This document shows, in pieces, positions 58,517 through 64,000 of a DNA stretch of 64,000 bases. Made by a program: the position numbers and the translations under genes. Positions within the stretch are counted from its first letter, which is position 1, and each line of letters opens with the position of its first letter. The notes beneath the pieces were generated by a model. It had not been told where the DNA came from, ran no database searches, and was given only the letters and a program-made list of their open reading frames with translations. Origin of the DNA: Cymbidium sinense (lineage: Eukaryota; Streptophyta; Magnoliopsida; Asparagales; Orchidaceae); the NCBI GenBank assembly GCA_021442155.1, contig CM038222.1, positions 109,247,121 to 109,311,120 on the forward strand, read 5' to 3'.

Positions 58517-61500
58517 AACTCTTTTGATCTCATTTTTAGAATGAGCTCAAAAGTTCCTTAGTCTTTAATCTTATACATAGGACTTATCTTAGACTTAAAG
58601 AGTTCCTTAGTCTTAAGACACATCTAGTGAGTAGATGGACACTCAAGCTAACCTTAGAGACTTAGAAGTATTAGCCATAGGAATAAGTCATGCCTTAGGG
58701 GTGTTAAGAAAATTTCCTACCCTTAGCTTGAACCATTCCTGACTTTCCTTCATTCAAGTCAAACTCTCAAATAAATCTTAATTGATTTACTCCAAATCCA
58801 AATCAACCCCACATGATCAAAATCCATGATTGAAATATGTGATTAAAATCTATGATTGAAACCCATGATCAAAATCCATCAAAATTCCTACGTTCAAATT
58901 TTGCCTAAGTCCTTAATCTTCTCTTAAGGACTTAGCCAAAAACATGACCAAAACCAAATAAAATCTTTGAGATTTTCTCATAATTCATTTATATTCTCAT
59001 TTATATTCACATATGTAAATGAAATATAAATTCGAACCAATCAAACTAAACTGAAAATTCCAAATCAATTCATGAAATTTTCCTAAGTCCTTAATCTTCC
59101 TCTTAAGGACTTAGCAAAAATTATGACCAAACCAATTCCAACTCATGGGAGTTTCTCAAAACTCATTTATATTCTAATTTATATTCACATATATAAATAC
59201 AATATAAATAGAAATCAATCAAATCAAACCCTCAAATCAAATTCTAAATCTAAAATCCTTCTTAAGTCCTTAATTCCTTAATTCCTTATTAATGGACTTA
59301 GCCTAAATCATGATCAAATCAATTCAAATTCATGGGATTTTCTTATAATTCATTTATATCCTCATAGATATTCACATATATAAATGAAATATAAATATAA
59401 ATCAATCAAACCAATTCAAAAATTCAAACTCCAAACTCCAAAATTTTCCTAAGTCCTTTACATCCATATTAATGGACTTAGCCCAAATCATGATTAAACC
59501 ACTTCAAATCCTTGAAATTTTCTCATGACCCATTTATATTCTCATTTATATATAAATGAAATATAAATTCAAAGAATCAAAACCAATTCCAAAAATTAAA
59601 CTTAAATCCACTCAAAATTCAATCTAAGCCTTTCAAGTCAAAATCTTGAGCTTAGCCAAATCAATTTCAAATCAAGACAAAATCTTGATTTTTCTTCATG
59701 ATTCAATCAACCCTACAATCATTAATTCATTATAAATCCAAACTTCAATCACCAAATCAAAATCCAATTCAAACATCAAACCCTAAATCCTTTCATATTC
59801 TTCCTTTGAATATGAAATTGTCAAATGGATCAAAATCCATTTGACTTCAAACCACTTGTAAATGGATTTATATTTCAATCATAAGTCCATATATAAGTTC
59901 AATCAAACTCAAATCAAGCTTTGACCAAGCCATTTGGCCCACTTAGGCTCACTTGACCCAAAGTGACCTAAGGTACCCTTATGAGCCAAATCCTAATCCT
60001 AACCAAATTAGATTGAACCAAACTCACCTATGCCTCTCATCATGATCAACAATCATCATGGGATGATCAATCAATCAAATTGGGTCAAACCAAGTCAAAC
60101 CTAAGGGTTGACCAAGTCAACATTTAGCCCAAAATGAAACCTAACATAGCCAAAATCTATTATAGGACAAATTGATTGAAACCATTGATCTAGGTTCATT
60201 CATGAACTATGTTTGAACTTGACCAAGCCAACATTTGAGCCCAACCTAGCCCAATTGGCCACTTGACCCGAGTTGACCCAATTTGACCTAAAAAGTCAAA
60301 ATATGTCAAAACTTGATCTAAGCCAAATTGATTCAAACCAATGGGTCAAGTTCTTTCCAAATCACTTGTTGAACTTGACCAAAGCCTCAATTGGCCAACT
60401 AAACCTAACCTAGCCTAACTGGCCTTAGACCCAACTAGACCTAAAGGGATCATGTTGAGCTAAATTTGAACATAACCAAAATTGATTCGAAATAAAGATA
60501 CCAATCCACTCCATATGACTAACCTAACCTAAACCTACCCTTAACCTAGTCCAAATAGGTCAAATGGGTCAAATAGGCCAAGTTGACCCATTTGAACTAA
60601 AAGAAGTCATATGAGCCAAATTCAAGCCTATACCAAATTGAATCAATCCAAAGCCACAAAAAAATTTCAAATGGTCATATGAAGTTGACCCAACCCTTGG
60701 TTTGACCCAATTTGACCAATTGGTCAACTTGACCCAAGTTGACCCATTTTGACCTAAATGGGTCAACATGAGCCAAACCTTATCAAATGAATTCCAAATC
60801 TCACATAACTTTGCCAAACCTAGTTTCTCCACATACCCAACATATCCCAATTGAAAAATCAGCAAAATGACCATTCTACCTTTAGGCCATAAAACAAATT
60901 TTGGCTTAATCTGTGGGTAATTTGGTCAAACCCTCTTCATAGCCACTTGATACCTTCCTAATACCTCAAGGGGACCTAATGAAGAGTGGTGCACCCAACC
61001 CGATGGGTGTGGGTCAAACCAAATGGACCCAAGGACAAACTCGACCCCATAGGTCAAATTGGCTCATTCCAAATCCCTCTTCTATTGTAGGTGCATAGCC
61101 AAAATCCATTATAGGTCAAATTGCTGCTACTATTTTGGAGGCTTTTATAAATGCATCTACCTTTCTATTCCGGGGGCAATGGGAGCTCCCACCTTTTTGT
61201 CCACTCCCCCTCCCTCCGGGATGGCTAAAGGTGAATGTAGATGGTACTCTCCTCTCCTCCGGCTTGGGCATTGGAACTATTTTTGGATGATCTTTGGTGA
61301 CTTCATCTCGGTATCCAGTTTCTCCATTAGGATAGTGCTTTCATAGAGATGCAGGCTATGCTTGCTGTTAAGAAGCTTGTTGACCCTTGGATGTATGACG
61401 AGTACAAGGGCATCATATTGGAGGGGACAACATTTGTGTTGTCAATTTACTTAGGAAGACCATGCGTGAGACTTTCGGTCTTCTCCCTCAAAAGCTCCGG

Positions 61501-63671
61501 GGCTTTCTTAGCCTTCCACCAAGTTCTGTTCTCACACGTTTCCGGGACTTCAAGGGTGGCGGACCCTGGCACTAAGTAGACTTTACTTGGTTGTCTTTAG
61601 ATGTTTCTACTTTACCTTCTATTTTTGTTTCATTATTTGAGGATGATAAGAAGCATGTTGCTTCTATTTAGCTTCTTGTTTTAGACTCTCTAGCCTTTGC
61701 TAGTTCTTGTATTACTTTTTTACTATTATTAAATGCAATATGCAAGTTTCAAAAAAAAAAAAATCCCTCTTCCACTCAATTTGATGTACATTGGAGGTTG
61801 ACAATCCACGAAAGGCCTAAAACCGACCATGTGCCAACTCAAAACTAATCAAACAACCTTCCCATTATGGTCAATTAGATCAAAACTGCAAAAGAGCTTG
61901 CGGCCATTCGATCCTTCAAGAGGGAGATATATTATCCCTAATCCAATCCAAAACTATCATTCCTCAATTTGATCAAGCCCTAGAGAGTCTTAGGAAAGAT
62001 CAAAGAGCCTTCCTAAGCATTCTAAGAGGGATTTGAATTTGAGATTTCTTGGTTTTCTCCATTGAAAAATAGGGGAGCTCACTTGAACTTCCAACTTTCT
62101 TCACATTAAAATCTACTACAATTCCTCTTGCACACTTCCTCTAAGGATCAATCCGAGCACACTCAAGCATCAACTTGAGTTCCCATAGTAAGGAGAGCTT
62201 TAATTGAAATAAAGCTGCAAAGGAAGTGAAGTGGTGTTGGTCCTTAGAATAATCCACTCAACCCTAAGGCCTAAGAATTTAATCAGGGCTTCGTCTCCAC
62301 TAGATGAAGCTACCTCATTGATCTCGAGCATCGGTGATCACCGCTAATGAGGTATGGAATTTTTTGACCATCTAGCATAGGAGGTTTTGGTCTTTTGTGA
62401 AAGGAATTTTCAAGTCATGCAAGATCCACCGTTTGTTGTGTTCCTTATTGGATTCAGATGGTATGGGTAAAGTTTTGTTTCAATCTGAGCTCAATCGAGC
62501 TCAGAATATTCTCCTAGATTATGGACGGTCTCTATTGAGCCTAGGGGAAGAACTGGGGAGATCTTGGCCGTCCATCAGTGCATTTTGGATGGATGACTAT
62601 GGAGAAAAATTCTTATGATGGGGAGTCACCTTTCAAATATGTGGGGAGAAATGAAAGAGAACAAGCCTGTAAAAATTCATCTTTTAAGGATGCCATGCAG
62701 ATCTGTAGATGTGTTTATTTAGGTGATTGAGTACATTATCAAGGAAATAATGTACTATCTCAAAAGATAGAAGTCACTATCCTTTAATGGACCTAATCAC
62801 CTCAATAGGGACTCCTAAGGAAGATGGGTCTGCATAAGTACTAGAGATTCTTCCCCTACTTTACACAAAAAAGTAAAGTAGGGTTTATTTTAAACTGGGT
62901 TCATTAAGTTCCCTACAGGGGCAGGCCCCCATAGTTAATTAAATCCTAAGGAATGGAGATTCCTTAGGAAAACTCTTGATTAATGTAAATGATCATTGTC
63001 TTTGAAGATTTCAATAGGAATGACTATCAATCGATTGGCTTACTTTTGAAAGATCAAATGGGACTGATCAAAAGAAAGAGTTATTATCGAAGCCAAAATA
63101 GATGATACATAGGAGATGCCCACGATGCTAGGAAACCTAGCAAGCATCTCAAACTATCCTATAGTTGGGCTTTATAATTTTGGAATTAATTTAGTTTGTT
63201 TGAGTTGCATTTTTCATTAGAAATTTAGGACTTATGATTCCTTAATACAAGATTAAGGGAATACCTAAGAAGTGAAGAATTATGCTTATCGCTCATAAAT
63301 GGGAGAAGCAACATTTGAACCTAAATCTAGGGAGCTTTGGCGAGGGCCAAAAGCATAGCCTAAATCTATGGCAAAAATTGGGTATTTGGTTTGCCTTCAC
63401 AAGGGAGAACAAACTATCGACTGCTTGGACTTACAACTGCCTGGGGGTGGTTGCCAACTAACTCCTCCTATGATTTTAAATACATGTAGGCAAGTCTTTA
63501 TGCTTATGCAAGATAGTTAGGCTATTTTTTATTCAGAGAGAGACTAAGTCCTTAAACTCACTCCCTAAAGAGACTAGATCATGGAAATGAATGCTTCAAA
63601 TGACCTAAATCTAATGCAATTCAAATTTTATTTTATTTTTATTTTGGACAATTATTTTGACTCAGGCTAAC
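58517..63671. repeat. Copy d of the long LTR-like repeat, internally deleted
   Basis: It begins TGATCTCATTTTTAGAATGAGC and follows copy b closely to 60570, including the 178-bp array (58905-59720) and the TTGACC-rich domain. It continues through 60570-62290, a stretch copy b has lost, into the GAAGCTACC block (62310-62610). It then jumps straight to the Z segment (62610-63671), so the AT-rich body and the Y segment are deleted. A LINE fragment interrupts it at 61083-61760. It ends abruptly at the fusion with a chromovirus fragment. Confidence 0.75.
61071..61772 (+). mobile_element. 5'-truncated L1-like LINE with poly(A) and target duplication
   Basis: The 12-base duplication AAATCCCTCTTC (61071-61082 and 61761-61772) brackets the insert, which ends in a run of 13 A residues (61751-61763). 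The insert encodes the end of a LINE RNase H-like domain: PGWLKVNVDGTLLSSGLGIG (61215-61275, containing the first catalytic Asp region), then after a frameshift IEMQAMLAVKKLVDP and GIILEGTT (61340-61430). In GIILEGTT the usual EGD reads EGT. Only about 640 bases of 3' end are present, typical of aborted reverse transcription at the target. Confidence 0.88.
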
Positions 63672-64000
63672 ATTCATATCATATAGCCAAGGTTGTCCTA
63701 AGAGAATATGAGCAATGTCCATAGGGAGAACATCACACCAAATTTGATCCTCATAGCTTCCTATTTTAATAGGAACTAAACACCGATTGGTGATGGGAAG
63801 AAATGTATGATTTACCCAACTAACTTGAAATGGTTCAGGGTGAGGTTCAGATATTAGGTTGGCTCGAGTTAAGGTTTGTGTTGAAATGACATTCATAGCA
63901 CTCCCTCCATCTATAATTAACCTACATCTATTTTCATTACACAAAACATACATGCTAAAAATGTTCTTTCTCCTCCAATCTTCTGCCTCATTTTTTTATT
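63639..64000 (-). pseudogene. Truncated chromovirus fragment (protease region), runs off window
   Basis: From about 63672 onward the sequence matches 29572-29905 of the complete chromovirus at well over 90 percent by eye. The protease frame is open here (CRLIIDGGSAMNVIS, SWVNHTFLPITN, IAHILLGQPWLYDM), where the other copy has stops. No LTR or duplication lies at the 63671 junction; it joins the Z segment of copy d in mid-gene. Codons 63639-63671 belong to the neighbouring repeat. Confidence 0.88.

Noticed and set aside
60569..60874. 101-codon minus-strand frame rich in VKLT and NGST words
   Set aside because: Product of the TTGACC-type repeats in copy d; no homology and not conserved in the other copies.

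Overview
The window is nuclear DNA of a flowering plant. It is very AT-rich and contains only plant-type transposable-element genes: a FAR1-type Mutator transposase, a Ulp1-like protease of the kind carried by some Mutator-like elements, a chromodomain-bearing Ty3/gypsy element, a Tat-type gypsy integrase and L1-like LINE tails. I see no convincing host gene, tRNA or rRNA. It reads as a heterochromatic block of nested transposons; the species cannot be told from the sequence.

Positions 1-21412 are a complex of related Mutator-like elements (MULEs) built around five arrays of one satellite with a period of about 145 bp. Nearly every monomer carries the 20-bp palindrome TGTACTCTCATGAGAGTACA, or a variant of it, plus a third copy of its 9-bp arm. 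The order is: array A (1-1020, reversed), inverted-repeat arm (1021-1370), array B (about 1690-2950, reversed), decayed FAR1-type transposase (3550-5690, minus strand), array C (5690-9720, forward), a right-end module with a hairpin (9721-10210), the second inverted-repeat arm (10211-10560), array A' (10561-13480, forward), a Ulp1-like cysteine protease pseudogene (about 13770-16867, minus strand), array D (16970-20950, forward) and a second copy of the right-end module (20951-21412). The transposase unit and the protease unit share satellite and right end, so they look like a transposase-bearing and a protease-bearing member of one family. Both genes carry stop codons.

Positions 21413-24300 hold a short decayed coding remnant and AT-rich DNA. 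An eroded LINE tail lies at 24309-24800. A structurally complete but mutated chromovirus-like gypsy element occupies 25781-32442 on the minus strand, with 570-bp LTRs, primer-binding site, polypurine tract and a 5-bp target duplication. It sits inside an older repeat that continues on both sides (24800-25775 and 32448-33480).

Positions 33480-63671 are mostly copies of one large non-coding repeat with a TTGACC-rich domain. I interpret it as the very long LTR of a Tat-type gypsy element. Copy a is at about 35100-42267 and copy b at 42268 to about 47000. Copy c runs in reverse from 54390 to about 47000, directly downstream of Tat-type 3' UTR repeats and an integrase remnant (54391-57140). Copy d is at 58517-63671, internally deleted and hit by a 5'-truncated LINE at 61083-61760. 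Copies b and c face each other as a giant imperfect inverted repeat. The last 330 bases are a second, truncated chromovirus fragment fused to copy d. Boundaries given with 'about' were judged by eye.
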